IMG/VR virus record: IMGVR_UViG_3300036715_003821
Location: 1-62,028 of that record
Length of the DNA: 62,028 nt
Source: a virus
Strand: one strand, 5' to 3'
A program made the translations under genes and the position numbers. Shown in pieces: positions 8,668 to 17,719 of this stretch. Every line of letters begins with the position of its first letter. Position 1 is the stretch's first letter. The notes beneath the pieces were generated by a model. That model searched no databases and was not told the origin of the DNA. It worked only from the letters and a program-made list of their open reading frames with translations.

Positions 8668-10173
8668 TCATAATCTATGATTATATAAGTTATACACCTT
8701 GCCAAAAGGTGGTTGAAAATCTGTATTCTCTGATGTGATAATCCAATAAACAGGAATTTTAGGTGCTATATCTACATAATCAGCTGGTGTTAAATAACCA
8801 TCTGTCAAGATTACTAAAAAGTCAGCATCACCTAGTTCTTTCTTGTAATTTTCAAAGAAAGATCTAAATACAGTACCTCCACGTCCCTTTACTTTGAATT
8901 TTGATAATTCAGTAGTGGTACAATCTTCCAATTTAAGTGTATTTTCCCAGTACACTTCACTATCTGCGGGGACTAAGTTTCCAACTGAGATTTCTTTAAA
9001 AGCAGCCAATTGGCTTACTGCAAAAGTAATATCATCAATGCTCATAGAACCAGAGGTATCGCATAATGCATGGAATTTTGTAACATTGGAGAAGCGCCTT
9101 GGTTCATAAACGCCATAAATCATTTTCTTTGATTTAAATGTTGACCAATTGTTCTTTTCATCGCCTTCACGAATTGTTTGGATTGTAGATTTAATTTTAT
9201 CTTGCCAGCGAAGAACTGGCGCTAACAATTGATCAATTTCATCATCCAAACCAGCAGGTACTTTACCACCTGATTTTTTAGCAATTTCAGATGCATTGTA
9301 AATGCGTTTTGCAATATCTTTTTCAGATACTTCGCAATCAAAATGATCATCCAATGTATCACCCAATGAAAATATACCATCAGCAATATCTTTGCCAAAT
9401 TTCTTTTCAGCAGTATGATACATCTTTAAAAGATGATTGTAAAGCTTTTCTGGAGTACCAAATTCTTCTGTCATATTAGGGTCCATGACAGGACGCATTT
9501 TTTTATTTTCTTGCCGCTCCAAAGATTTTTTTTGATCATCTGTAAGTTGCTTATCTTCTAAAGAAGACGCTGAAAATCCCCCTTCCTTTAAAAGTTGATC
9601 AAGTTGGTTTCTAATTTCTTTGGGAAAATCTTTTACAGATTTATTTTTGAGAATCAAATCTGAGTAATCAGATATTGTCATATAATCGCCAAGATGTTGT
9701 TTAAACAATTTTGCAGCACCTTCACGACCAAAAACAGAACCATATGTTGCTTGAAGAAGATTTGGCACTGTGCGTGCTGCCAAATCTTCTATAATGATTT
9801 TATGAACAATAAAATCAACAGCAATATTCCATAGCTTTGGCTTACGTCCACCCACACGATTTGGATGCATAAATTGAGAATGCAAAGCTTCATGGCAAGA
9901 AACAATCCGCACACCAATTGGTGATAGTTTTAAAATGAATTTTGGATTCCAATAAAACCTACTACCATTTGTTGCTGCCGTTGGAATATTAAGAGTTGCA
10001 GTATGTTCTATTGTATTAAGCAATGAGCAATAAAACGGATCACCACCAATACCAGTAACATGATTTCTATCATCTACACGAAGAGATAATTCGAAAAATA
10101 TCTTGGTAAGAATTTTTTCCGCCTGCATAATCATGGCATCATCAACTTCGCCAATTTTATTAGAAAATTTCAT
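8668..10173 (-). CDS. VWA-domain protein with N-terminal metallopeptidase-like domain (DUF2201-type)
   Basis: A 501-aa protein. The N-terminal half has 'SCHEALHSQF' (HExxH) as in the putative metallopeptidase domain found with VWA-like proteins. The C-terminal half has the MIDAS motif 'DTSGSMS' near residue 375 and 'ILTDGYLT' near residue 455. These proteins pair with MoxR AAA+ ATPases in chaperone- or chelatase-like assemblies. The MoxR partner is directly upstream (10213-11499) in the same orientation, separated by a terminator-like hairpin. Confidence 0.85.
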   Translation of the reverse strand: MKFSNKIGEVDDAMIMQAEKILTKIFFELSLRVDDRNHVTGIGGDPFYCSLLNTIEHTATLNIPTAATNGSRFYWNPKFILKLSPIGVRIVSCHEALHSQFMHPNRVGGRKPKLWNIAVDFIVHKIIIEDLAARTVPNLLQATYGSVFGREGAAKLFKQHLGDYMTISDYSDLILKNKSVKDFPKEIRNQLDQLLKEGGFSASSLEDKQLTDDQKKSLERQENKKMRPVMDPNMTEEFGTPEKLYNHLLKMYHTAEKKFGKDIADGIFSLGDTLDDHFDCEVSEKDIAKRIYNASEIAKKSGGKVPAGLDDEIDQLLAPVLRWQDKIKSTIQTIREGDEKNNWSTFKSKKMIYGVYEPRRFSNVTKFHALCDTSGSMSIDDITFAVSQLAAFKEISVGNLVPADSEVYWENTLKLEDCTTTELSKFKVKGRGGTVFRSFFENYKKELGDADFLVILTDGYLTPADYVDIAPKIPVYWIITSENTDFQPPFGKVYNLYNHRL

Positions 10174-10183
10174 AAAACACCTT

Positions 10184-10210
10184 TAAAAAAAAGGAGATAG
10201 TCTCCCTTTG
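10184..10210 (-). terminator. Intrinsic terminator-like hairpin after the MoxR gene
   Basis: On the minus strand a GGGAGA...TCTCC stem with a three-base loop is followed by eight T. It lies between the MoxR and VWA genes, so it may partly reduce expression of the VWA partner. AAAGG just below it serves as the ribosome site for the ATG at 10173. Confidence 0.65.
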
Positions 10211-10212
10211 AA

Positions 10213-11499
10213 TTATTCATATTTTTGTTCTTCGGCAAAAGAAAGTACTTTATCAATAACAGGACCGATTCCTGGTCGTTTATCAAGAATGTGTTTATAG
10301 ATAACTTCTCGCCCAAGTTGTGATCTAAAGACCATCATCAAGTCTTCAAGCGGGATAATATCCAAGAAGTTTGATATTGATTGAATTGTTTTTTCAACGC
10401 TTTCTTTGTATGTTGGCAACTGCAAACCTTTATCTGTAAAGGTCGCTGGCTTTTGTGTGGAAAGAATGATTGCAAGTCTACTTCCAACAATCATAGACAA
10501 AAAGATTTGCTTTTGGCGTGATCCATCTTTTGCATGAAGAAGAGCATCGTATTTTTCTTTAATCACTTTTTTATCTGAGTTTTCTTGGCAGATAAGATCT
10601 GCCAAAGGAATCAAATCAATATAATGCTCATAATAAAGCTCAAACTTCTTACCCATGTAGTTACCCACACAAGAGCAAACTTTTTGCTTTAAAATATGTT
10701 TAAAAAGATCTTCTTGAGATTCTTTGCCAGAATGATTTTTAAACGAAAAGGTTTCACGTTCAGCAGCGTAAAGAATATCAGATGCACGCTTCCATGAACG
10801 TGGAGAAACATCTTTATAACGATTATCCTCACTTACAGGTGCTTGTAAATGTTCTGGATGTTCTCGAAGATATGTCATTACAGCAGGGTGAATGTAACCA
10901 CGTGTTCTTGAATAATTTTCAAACGAGTTGAAATCCGCCTCTACCAAGAAAGCTTCACATCGATCGAGAAGAGGAGCGGAAGGTTTACGAGCACCTTCCG
11001 AAAGAAGATTTCCCGTCATAATCACACAGCGAAGATTTGGAAGCAAAACACCATTTGCGGTTTTTGTTTGCAAGATTTCAAGAACTGGTGATTCCACAGA
11101 ACGATCTGCTTTATCAATTTCATCCAAGATAAGAACAACTTGTGGTCCATTTGGACCCGCCGGTTTAATAAGCTCTTCGTAATAATAAGGAAGCAAAAAC
11201 TTAACAAACTTTTCCTTACCTTCTTGATCACTATTTTTGATATCATTGAGCTTACCAATAAGATCAGGATATCCAGCTAATTCAGGCTTATCAATAAGTG
11301 ATAAGTTTAGAAATACGCTAATAAAACCAAGATTTGAAACCACTTGAGATACAAGCTCTGATTTACCTGTACCTCGTATTCCAAATACAGCAACATTTTG
11401 CTTGAATGAAATGCTCATTTCCAAATGATGCTCAAGCTCGATAGGTGAAATTACGGAAAGGTTATAATTGGCAAGTGATAATTGTTTTTCTTTAGACAT
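10213..11499 (-). CDS. MoxR-type AAA+ ATPase
   Basis: A 428-aa AAA+ protein: Walker A 'GIRGTGKSELV' near residue 37, Walker B 'LILDEIDKADRSVES' near residue 122, then 'MTGNLLSEGARKPSAPLLDR', which matches the sensor-1/arginine-finger region of MoxR-like ATPases. With the VWA protein downstream it probably forms a RavA/ViaA-like remodelling pair. Transcribed from the strong promoter at 11530-11557, with a leader of about 20-25 nt. Confidence 0.88.
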   Translation of the reverse strand: MSKEKQLSLANYNLSVISPIELEHHLEMSISFKQNVAVFGIRGTGKSELVSQVVSNLGFISVFLNLSLIDKPELAGYPDLIGKLNDIKNSDQEGKEKFVKFLLPYYYEELIKPAGPNGPQVVLILDEIDKADRSVESPVLEILQTKTANGVLLPNLRCVIMTGNLLSEGARKPSAPLLDRCEAFLVEADFNSFENYSRTRGYIHPAVMTYLREHPEHLQAPVSEDNRYKDVSPRSWKRASDILYAAERETFSFKNHSGKESQEDLFKHILKQKVCSCVGNYMGKKFELYYEHYIDLIPLADLICQENSDKKVIKEKYDALLHAKDGSRQKQIFLSMIVGSRLAIILSTQKPATFTDKGLQLPTYKESVEKTIQSISNFLDIIPLEDLMMVFRSQLGREVIYKHILDKRPGIGPVIDKVLSFAEEQKYE

Positions 11500-11529
11500 G
11501 TTTTTTATCCCCGAATGGTTTATGACTGT

Positions 11530-11557
11530 ATTATAAGGACGTGCAACGCGCTGTCAA
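11530..11557 (-). promoter_or_regulatory. Sigma70-type promoter for the MoxR/VWA operon
   Basis: Perfect TTGACA (-35, at 11552-11557) and perfect TATAAT (-10, at 11530-11535) on the minus strand, separated by 16 bp of GC-rich spacer. Best example of a promoter type repeated in front of several minus-strand operons here. The -35 box lies at the 3' end of the preceding gene. Confidence 0.9.
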
Positions 11558-11772
11558 GTGGGGTTACTGTTTTCTTTTGCAAATTGGTACGTCACTTTTA
11601 CTTTATCATACGTATTGATTTTTGCAAAAGGATAATTTGGCGATTTAGAGTGTATTACCAAGCAATAATCATCATTTTGAATAATAATATCAGTACCAAG
11701 ATACCAGAAGTAATTTGATAAATTCATTTTCAATTTTGTTTTTGCCTGAAAAGCTTCTGAGTATGTCGCCAT
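11554..11772 (-). CDS. Small hypothetical protein, 72 aa
   Basis: Not recognised. A small, probably beta-rich protein with many aromatic residues ('NYFWYLGTDIIIQNDDYCL'). Its ATG at 11772 abuts the stop of the membrane-protein gene, so the two are probably co-transcribed. Its 3' end carries the -35 box of the next promoter. Confidence 0.65.
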   Translation of the reverse strand: MATYSEAFQAKTKLKMNLSNYFWYLGTDIIIQNDDYCLVIHSKSPNYPFAKINTYDKVKVTYQFAKENSNPT

Positions 11773-12072
11773 TTATTTACCTACTTTTTGAATAAAACTA
11801 ACCACAACAAGTGAACACATTGCTGAAGCAAATGCTGTCGCCAATATAAGTCGCGCATTCAAGCTGTCAAGCGGGTAAATCACCATCGACATAATATAAG
11901 ATGTATGAAAAGTTAAACAATAATAACAATCAAATAAAGAATAAAAAAACCCTCCAACATGTTTATTAGAGAGTAATTTAGATCTTAGATTTATAAAAAT
12001 ATCAAATGGTCCATTCAACTCTTTAATAAGAAATGCCAAGGATATAGCACTTAATATATTAAGTAATATCAT
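11773..12072 (-). CDS. Small membrane protein, DUF1360-like
   Basis: A 99-aa hydrophobic protein with a central 'DCYYCLTFHTSY' and two or three membrane segments, recalling the small phage/bacterial DUF1360 proteins with a CxxC near a membrane helix. The open frame extends further, but I choose the ATG at 12072 because AAGGA lies 9 nt upstream; it overlaps the preceding gene by 14 nt. Confidence 0.6.
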   Translation of the reverse strand: MILLNILSAISLAFLIKELNGPFDIFINLRSKLLSNKHVGGFFYSLFDCYYCLTFHTSYIMSMVIYPLDSLNARLILATAFASAMCSLVVVSFIQKVGK

Positions 12073-12634
12073 GAAATAAATCCTTATGTTGGATAAGAGA
12101 ATCAAAATATACTGCGCATTTGTTACCAAATTGCAAATAAGTAAGTTTAGGTTCATCGAATAAGTTTTTTTCATGAAGCAAATTCAATCCAACAAAAGCT
12201 TTTAAATCAGCTGACCAATCTACCAAATCTACACTCATAAAAGCTATATATTGATTTGGAGAAAGTTGATCAAATATTTCTTTGTCATAATGCCTTGCTT
12301 TCCCATTTCCCTTTTGGAAAAGCCATGATGTACCATATTTTTTACCCTGCTCAACATTTTGAGATTTAACATGAACATTGTATCTATCACCTTTTAAATC
12401 AAAATCCCATGACTTATTTTTTGCTTCATAGATTTTAAAATCAGGTTCTGTTAAATTCTCAATTTTACCCTTTAACAAATGATAAGCAGCCACCTCACCC
12501 AATTTACCAATAAAAGCATCTTTCTTTCTTTTATCATCATTTAGTTGACCACGCTGTGCATACAAAGAAGTGTTTACATCCTGAGAAAAAGTCTTACACG
12601 CTAAAATGTCTTGTTTTGTAAAATTATATTCCAT
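12059..12634 (-). CDS. Putative PD-(D/E)XK nuclease
   Basis: A 191-aa protein. 'KLGEVAAYHLL' near residue 45 could be the helix-borne glutamate, and 'WDFDLKGDRYNVHVKSQN' near residue 76 fits the D...x-x-K core of the restriction-endonuclease fold (here V-K). Phages use such single-domain nucleases in DNA degradation, recombination or homing. The assignment rests on motif spacing only. Confidence 0.55.
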   Translation of the reverse strand: MEYNFTKQDILACKTFSQDVNTSLYAQRGQLNDDKRKKDAFIGKLGEVAAYHLLKGKIENLTEPDFKIYEAKNKSWDFDLKGDRYNVHVKSQNVEQGKKYGTSWLFQKGNGKARHYDKEIFDQLSPNQYIAFMSVDLVDWSADLKAFVGLNLLHEKNLFDEPKLTYLQFGNKCAVYFDSLIQHKDLFHDIT

Positions 12635-12647
12635 AGCAATACATATA

Positions 12648-12968
12648 TCATTTTAAGAACCTTGACAAATCTTTTTTGTTAGTCACTAAGTCTTTGGTTT
12701 TACTATCTTTTTTAGGTGTAATTTTCTTTGGAGTACCTTCAAATTCTGCTTCAACAATAATAACATATTTTGATTTTATAAACATATCAATGATTTCATT
12801 AATATATTCATCTTGAATATTGACTTTGAAACCGAATTCAAATGTAGAAGAAACCGTATGTTCAACAGATATTTTTCTTTTCATGTTTTTTATCATGGAT
12901 TCAAATATCTTTTTAACTTCATCTTTTTTATAATTAACAATATCTAGAAATATATAATAATTTTTCAT
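12648..12968 (-). CDS. Hypothetical protein, 106 aa
   Basis: Not recognised. A compact N-terminal domain of about 80 residues with alternating helices and strands, and a basic tail ('KKITPKKDSKTKDLVTNKK'). The tail could bind nucleic acid, but this is only composition. Starts 4 nt inside the helicase stop (ATGA-type overlap), so it is co-translated with the UvrD-like helicase. Confidence 0.7.
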   Translation of the reverse strand: MKNYYIFLDIVNYKKDEVKKIFESMIKNMKRKISVEHTVSSTFEFGFKVNIQDEYINEIIDMFIKSKYVIIVEAEFEGTPKKITPKKDSKTKDLVTNKKDLSRFLK

Positions 12969-14431
12969 TTTACAATTTCATTTGATAAAAACTGATTAAA
13001 TGTTGAAACCTCTGGTTTATTGTATTTGTAGATAAAATACAACTTTTTCCTTGCACGAGTAATGGCAACATAAGAGATATTTTTTTCTTCTTCAGAAGTT
13101 TGCTTGAATGTATCCCAAAGTAAAAATACATTATCTCTTTCAAGACCTTTTGCTTTATGAGTTGAAGATAAGATAATCTTATCTCTATCATCTGTTTTTG
13201 TGAACAAGGCTTTAATAAGATCCAATAGTTCTTGAACTGTTTTTGCATTTTCGCATAAATTTTCCAATGTTTCTACACGATCTTGAACATATTCAATACT
13301 TTTATTTTCCAATACAAGTTTTGCTATTTCTTTTTTTCTATATTTTTCCAAATATTTTTTAAAAGCATCTATTGATTTTGTATTGCTTTTGTTGATAAAC
13401 CAAATTAAATTATCAGCAATATCACTACCTTGGATATTTGCTGGTATTTTATTTTTAATCAATTTCATACATATTTTGATAAGAGGTGCATTTGTACGTG
13501 ATAAAATAAAGTCACCTTTTTTAACATAATCAAGAAGCTCCGTATCCAAGATGTCTTTTACTTCTCCATCTGGCGCATCTTTCGTATATTGAAAATCAGC
13601 TGCATATTTCTGCGCAATAAAAACAACATTTTTGGGGCAACGATATGTGATTGGTAATTTAAATTGTTTGGCAGATAATTGTTCCAAAGTTTCTTCTACG
13701 TTTTTAATATCTGCACCCATAAAAGAATAAATTGCTTGTTTAGGGTCAAGAAATATGATTATTTTACTTGTTTCATGAGCGGCAGATAACGCAATTTTTA
13801 ATTGTGCGGGGCTCATATCTTGAGCTTCGTCAATAAAAATATAATCATATTTACCAATGCTTAAATTGTAAACATAAGGAAAATAAATCATATCTCCATA
13901 ATCAATTTGTTTTGTTATTTTTTTGCATTTATCCAAACCCTTTATAATAACAGATATGTATTCATCTTCTGTTAAATCACATATATTTATGCTGTGTTTT
14001 TTTATAAGGTATTTTATTTTTGATGGATAATCAGCTAAACAAGATTTGCATAATGTTGTAAACTCACATAATGAATCCATAAGATCTTGTTTTTTTGGAT
14101 CAACAAGTTGTTGATAAATGGCGTGCATTTTGCCTCCAAAAAATTGAACATCAGATCCAAAGCGTCTTTTTACAGCAGAATATCCAAATGAATGGATAGT
14201 ATTACAATCCACATAAGGTGGACATCTATCTTTTAATTCGTTGGCAATGGACTTATTAAAGGCAGCCAACATTACTTTCTTACCTTTTGGTACAAACTTC
14301 AAAGAATGTATGAGAGAAAATGTTTTACCAACACCTGCTCTAGCAATTACTGCCATATTATTTGTGCCAGAGTTTATTTCTTTAAATATTAACTTTTGAT
14401 AATCTGAATATTCTATTTTTGCTTTTGTCAT
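12965..14431 (-). CDS. UvrD/Rep-like SF1 DNA helicase
   Basis: A 488-aa superfamily 1 helicase with 'ARAGVGKTFSLI' (motif I, near residue 30), 'IFIDEAQDMSPAQLK' (motif II, near residue 200), 'TYRCPKNVVFIA' (motif IV region), 'STHKAKGLERDNVFL' (motif V) and 'VAITRARKKLYF' (motif VI). It is shorter than UvrD and lacks large inserted domains, like phage helicases that move on single-stranded DNA during replication or recombination. Overlaps both neighbours by 4 nt. Confidence 0.9.
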   Translation of the reverse strand: MTKAKIEYSDYQKLIFKEINSGTNNMAVIARAGVGKTFSLIHSLKFVPKGKKVMLAAFNKSIANELKDRCPPYVDCNTIHSFGYSAVKRRFGSDVQFFGGKMHAIYQQLVDPKKQDLMDSLCEFTTLCKSCLADYPSKIKYLIKKHSINICDLTEDEYISVIIKGLDKCKKITKQIDYGDMIYFPYVYNLSIGKYDYIFIDEAQDMSPAQLKIALSAAHETSKIIIFLDPKQAIYSFMGADIKNVEETLEQLSAKQFKLPITYRCPKNVVFIAQKYAADFQYTKDAPDGEVKDILDTELLDYVKKGDFILSRTNAPLIKICMKLIKNKIPANIQGSDIADNLIWFINKSNTKSIDAFKKYLEKYRKKEIAKLVLENKSIEYVQDRVETLENLCENAKTVQELLDLIKALFTKTDDRDKIILSSTHKAKGLERDNVFLLWDTFKQTSEEEKNISYVAITRARKKLYFIYKYNKPEVSTFNQFLSNEIVK

Positions 14432-15339
14432 ATAATCATTACTCTCAACATATCATAGGGCTTTGCATTGTCGCCATATTTCGTTAAATACAATGCTGGA
14501 CCAAACCTTTCAAAAGAATAAATCATTTGTTTATCATCTTTTGAAAATTGCCTCACATTATATTGAGCGGCATAATGGATATTACTTATTATATCTTTAG
14601 GGATGATTATTGAATCGATTTTTTTTACGCAAGCATTTGATTTACTTATATTAATGTATTTTAATAATTTAGCTGGATCATTTATTATATTTTGTATATT
14701 GGATACATTGAATGATTTTGGAAATTTAGCAAAGATAAAAGCATTTTTAACTTCTTTTGTTTTATAATCATGCAAAGTTTTAAAGTTAAATTTTTTCGTA
14801 TCACCCCTACCGAGATAAACAAATATTGCTTTTCCTTTAGACATATAAACATCACCTTCTTGCATTTCATTTTGTTTTATGAATGGAAGTAAATGTAATT
14901 TTTGTCTTAATATTAATTCATTAAATTTGCTCGAACCAACCCTTACTAATTGGAAGTAATTATTTGTATAAGCCCATATAAAATTTGAATCAATAATTCC
15001 CTTTGTTTTAACACCAACATTTATAAAACACTCTGACATGGTTAGTAGTGAAATGTGATGCATATATCCATCACTCATCAAAACGTTAAAAGAACCATTG
15101 AAATGACTATCAATGATTCTAAGACCGTTTAGAAAAGTGTTTTTTTTAACAAACACATGATGTGCATTGCTGGTTTTTTTTATCTTTTGAATTTCTTTGT
15201 CAGATAAAGAAGATAAAACAGGGGTAACAATTGATGCCTGGATTTCATCCAAACCAAGTGAACCATTGAAAGGTTCAATATCTTGTTTTTGTTTAACTAG
15301 ATAAATAATATTCTCTGGGAAAAATTTTCCATATTCCAT
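14428..15339 (-). CDS. Hypothetical protein, 303 aa
   Basis: Not recognised. A soluble protein with many beta-prone stretches ('VYMSKGKAIFVYLGRGD', 'FNVLMSDGYMHHISLLTM') and no membrane segment. It overlaps the UvrD-like gene by 4 nt and sits downstream of GroES. A virion or replication accessory role cannot be told apart. Confidence 0.75.
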   Translation of the reverse strand: MEYGKFFPENIIYLVKQKQDIEPFNGSLGLDEIQASIVTPVLSSLSDKEIQKIKKTSNAHHVFVKKNTFLNGLRIIDSHFNGSFNVLMSDGYMHHISLLTMSECFINVGVKTKGIIDSNFIWAYTNNYFQLVRVGSSKFNELILRQKLHLLPFIKQNEMQEGDVYMSKGKAIFVYLGRGDTKKFNFKTLHDYKTKEVKNAFIFAKFPKSFNVSNIQNIINDPAKLLKYINISKSNACVKKIDSIIIPKDIISNIHYAAQYNVRQFSKDDKQMIYSFERFGPALYLTKYGDNAKPYDMLRVMII

Positions 15340-15360
15340 AGAGAAATATCAATAAAATAG

Positions 15361-15648
15361 TTATTTCTTCAATACACACATAATACCATCTTCACGTAAG
15401 ACATAGTATTTTACATCTTCTAATTCAATTTGTTTTGCAGATGATGGGGCAAATACAACCTCATCACCAACTTTTACTTGTAATTCAACCAATTTACCAT
15501 GATCCATAAAGCCAGGTCCAACAGCAACCACTTTTGATGTAACAACTTCTTTTTTTACAGTAGTTGTTAGAAATAAGCCACCAGCTGTTTTTTCGGTTTC
15601 ATCGGGCACAGATACAAAAACAAAGTCATTTAACGGTAATAATTCCAT
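15361..15648 (-). CDS. groES: GroES-like co-chaperonin
   Basis: A 95-aa protein of GroES length. 'LNDFVFVSVPDETEKTAGGL' covers the first strands and the start of the mobile loop that grips GroEL. 'VGDEVVFAP' and the 'VLREDGIMCVL' end match the conserved C-terminus. Like T4 gp31 it may redirect host GroEL to fold phage proteins; no GroEL gene is in the window. Own ribosome site (AGGAG) at 15656-15660. Confidence 0.9.
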   Translation of the reverse strand: MELLPLNDFVFVSVPDETEKTAGGLFLTTTVKKEVVTSKVVAVGPGFMDHGKLVELQVKVGDEVVFAPSSAKQIELEDVKYYVLREDGIMCVLKK

Positions 15649-15701
15649 AATAAATCTCCTAGTGAAAGGTATTATATCATGGAATTACATGTGGTAAAAA
15701 T

Positions 15702-16019
15702 TTAGTTATCAAAGCGTTTCTTGATTTTTACGTAATGTTGATTGATACGTAAAACAATATCATTTGCTTGGCAACAAGCATCCCCAAATAATGGGTTTTT
15801 AGATATTTTCTCAAAGTAAGATTTAATAAAAGGTAAGCTCTCTGGTTCCATAAATTGGACGGCATATTCAAATCCCTCATCATAAATTCTTTGAATATGA
15901 CTTTGTATTTTAGATCCTGAATTTGAATATTCTTTGCAAATATCCAACAAATCCGAAATATCAATTGGGTTACTGAACTCGTCATCAGAAATGAAATCAT
16001 CTGATTTTTTTAAAGGCAT
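15702..16019 (-). CDS. Hypothetical protein, 105 aa
   Basis: Not recognised. An acidic N-terminus followed by predicted helices ('DLLDICKEYSNS', 'FIKSYFEKISKN') and a basic C-terminus. The AGGAG upstream (16023-16027 on the plus strand reads tcctc) supports the ATG at 16019. Confidence 0.65.
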   Translation of the reverse strand: MPLKKSDDFISDDEFSNPIDISDLLDICKEYSNSGSKIQSHIQRIYDEGFEYAVQFMEPESLPFIKSYFEKISKNPLFGDACCQANDIVLRINQHYVKIKKRFDN

Positions 16020-16057
16020 AAATCCTCCTTGGGTTGAGCTTACAGGAATATGCTAAA

Positions 16058-16375
16058 TTATTCTAAATATTTATCATTTTGAATACTTTGCGTTTTTACA
16101 ACTAAAGTAATTGTGTCTTCCAAAACTTCAAAAGATGTAGAATCATTTGGCTCCACAATGATTATATCACCAGTACTAAAGATCCTATCAAACATCTTTA
16201 CTTTTCCTGAAGCAATAACAGTTATTTCCGTTGCTATTTTATGATGATGCTTTTGTTCAAAATCACCATTTTTATAATATTTCAAACCAACTTCATAATT
16301 TTCTTTTAAAATAGAAGGTTCAAAATTACCAACAATCCAACCTTTGAAAAAATCATTTATGTTTTTTACAATCAT
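16058..16375 (-). CDS. Cupin-fold protein
   Basis: A 105-aa single-cupin protein: 'QKHHHKIATEITVIASGKVK' carries the metal-binding histidines and glutamate of cupin motif 1, and 'FSTGDIIIVEPNDS' follows as motif 2. Small cupins of this type bind metal and small ligands; enzyme activity unknown. Overlaps the HNH endonuclease gene by 4 nt. Confidence 0.75.
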   Translation of the reverse strand: MIVKNINDFFKGWIVGNFEPSILKENYEVGLKYYKNGDFEQKHHHKIATEITVIASGKVKMFDRIFSTGDIIIVEPNDSTSFEVLEDTITLVVKTQSIQNDKYLE

Positions 16376-16926
16376 AAAAATTCTTTTAAATCATCATATT
16401 CAAAATCAATTTCATTTGAATATTTCTCTTCCAATAACAATTCAACAGAAGCGTACTTTTTCTTATAGTATGTAGAATCTGCAGATGGCTGTACATCAAA
16501 TTTATCCACCAACTTAAGTTGAATAGATCTTGCATACTTACCCGCACAAGATTTGCCGCAAAAAGGACCCGCTTTTTCTTTTTTGTTTCTTTCACGCATC
16601 AATCTTGGACTACGTTCAAATTCTTTGCCACACCAAGAGCATATGCATTTTACAGGATGAACTCGCTTTGTATCTTCTGCCGAATGTTCCTCACGGGTAA
16701 GTATTCTAAAGTTAGAAATATCATTGTTGTCATAATCACTATCCCAATGATCTACTGTTTCATCCATAGTTAATGGACGACCAAGATGCTCACTCATAAG
16801 CCATTTTGGATAAGACATGGTTTTTCGATTACCAGAATTCTCTATAATAACAACGAATTTTCTTCCATTTGGTTTTGTATAAGGACCTAATACCCTCATA
16901 CCATTATCTGTTATTTTTAATGCCAT
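16372..16926 (-). CDS. HNH homing-type endonuclease
   Basis: A 184-aa protein with 'VDHWDSDYDNNDISNFRILT' near residue 58, the D-H...N...N layout of HNH_3-type free-standing phage endonucleases. A zinc site follows (CSWC ... CGKSC). Such genes are usually selfish mobile elements that cut the same locus in related phages. It stands at the right end of the minus-strand operon, a likely insertion point. Confidence 0.8.
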   Translation of the reverse strand: MALKITDNGMRVLGPYTKPNGRKFVVIIENSGNRKTMSYPKWLMSEHLGRPLTMDETVDHWDSDYDNNDISNFRILTREEHSAEDTKRVHPVKCICSWCGKEFERSPRLMRERNKKEKAGPFCGKSCAGKYARSIQLKLVDKFDVQPSADSTYYKKKYASVELLLEEKYSNEIDFEYDDLKEFL

Positions 16927-16990
16927 GATTATATGTTAAATTAGCAGCATTTAATGGCATTAGGTTGGCGCAAGTTTACTTAGGAGTTTT

Positions 16991-17692
16991 ATGAATAAAT
17001 TTTCCGGAGAAATCGAAGCGCAATCTGTTGTGGATTTAATACAAATTCACATTACTCAGGGTGTGCCCGTAAAAATAAAAATTAAAGGGACTTTATTCGA
17101 AGCTTATCTTTGGATAGATAAAGGTACTGTTGTACACGCAGAATTAAATGATTTATCTGGTGTGGACGCATTTTATCAAGCAATCATGATGGACCAAGGT
17201 TTATTTTCTGTTGAAGCGAATGTTGAAGCTCCAGTTCAATCCATGCATAAACCTTTCACTGAACTTGTTTTAGAATCATATGTATTAATTGATGAAGGTA
17301 AAATCAAAAAACAAGAACCTAAAATCAATAAAAAAAGTGATTCATTTAAAACATGGCAAAGCAAATTGGAAGAATTTGCAAATATCGATGGCTTTTGCTG
17401 CTCTTTATTAATTGATACCACCAATGGGATGTGTGTTTTTGATAAGTTTGTTAACAAAGATTTCCACTTAAAAAGCGAACAAATATCCGCTTTCTTAACT
17501 GAAGATTATAAAAACAAAAGAAAACTAGAAAATGCAATAGATGCCAAACTTATAGAAACAATAAATGTTTTTGAAAAATACTATTTCCTATACAGATTGA
17601 TTAGTAAAAAATATTTACTCGCAGTTGTATTATTATCAGAAAATACAAATCTAGCTATGGCTAGAATTATGCTTGAAGAAAACTCAAACTAA
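16991..17692 (+). CDS. PATAN (DUF4388)-Roadblock domain protein
   Basis: A 233-aa protein. Residues 1-105 match the DUF4388/PATAN pattern: 'FSGEIEAQSVVDLIQ' at the start, 'DKGTVVHAELNDLSG' in the middle and 'LVLESYVLIDEGK' at the end. Residues about 120-233 look like a Roadblock/LC7 domain ('LEEFANIDGFCCSLLIDT'). In bacteria such proteins sit with response regulators and the small GTPase MglA in motility and polarity control. Here it is a lone plus-strand gene with its own AGGAG site and terminator. It may mimic or bind a host regulator; that is inference. Confidence 0.75.
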   Translation: MNKFSGEIEAQSVVDLIQIHITQGVPVKIKIKGTLFEAYLWIDKGTVVHAELNDLSGVDAFYQAIMMDQGLFSVEANVEAPVQSMHKPFTELVLESYVLIDEGKIKKQEPKINKKSDSFKTWQSKLEEFANIDGFCCSLLIDTTNGMCVFDKFVNKDFHLKSEQISAFLTEDYKNKRKLENAIDAKLIETINVFEKYYFLYRLISKKYLLAVVLLSENTNLAMARIMLEENSN

Positions 17693-17716
17693 AAAAACGC
17701 CGAAAGGCGTTTTTTA
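17693..17716. terminator. Bidirectional intrinsic terminator
   Basis: An AAAACGCC-GAAA-GGCGTTTT stem-loop with A and T runs on both sides, between two convergent genes. It can end the plus-strand PATAN gene and the minus-strand gene at 17720-18907. Confidence 0.9.
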
Positions 17717-17719
17717 GTT

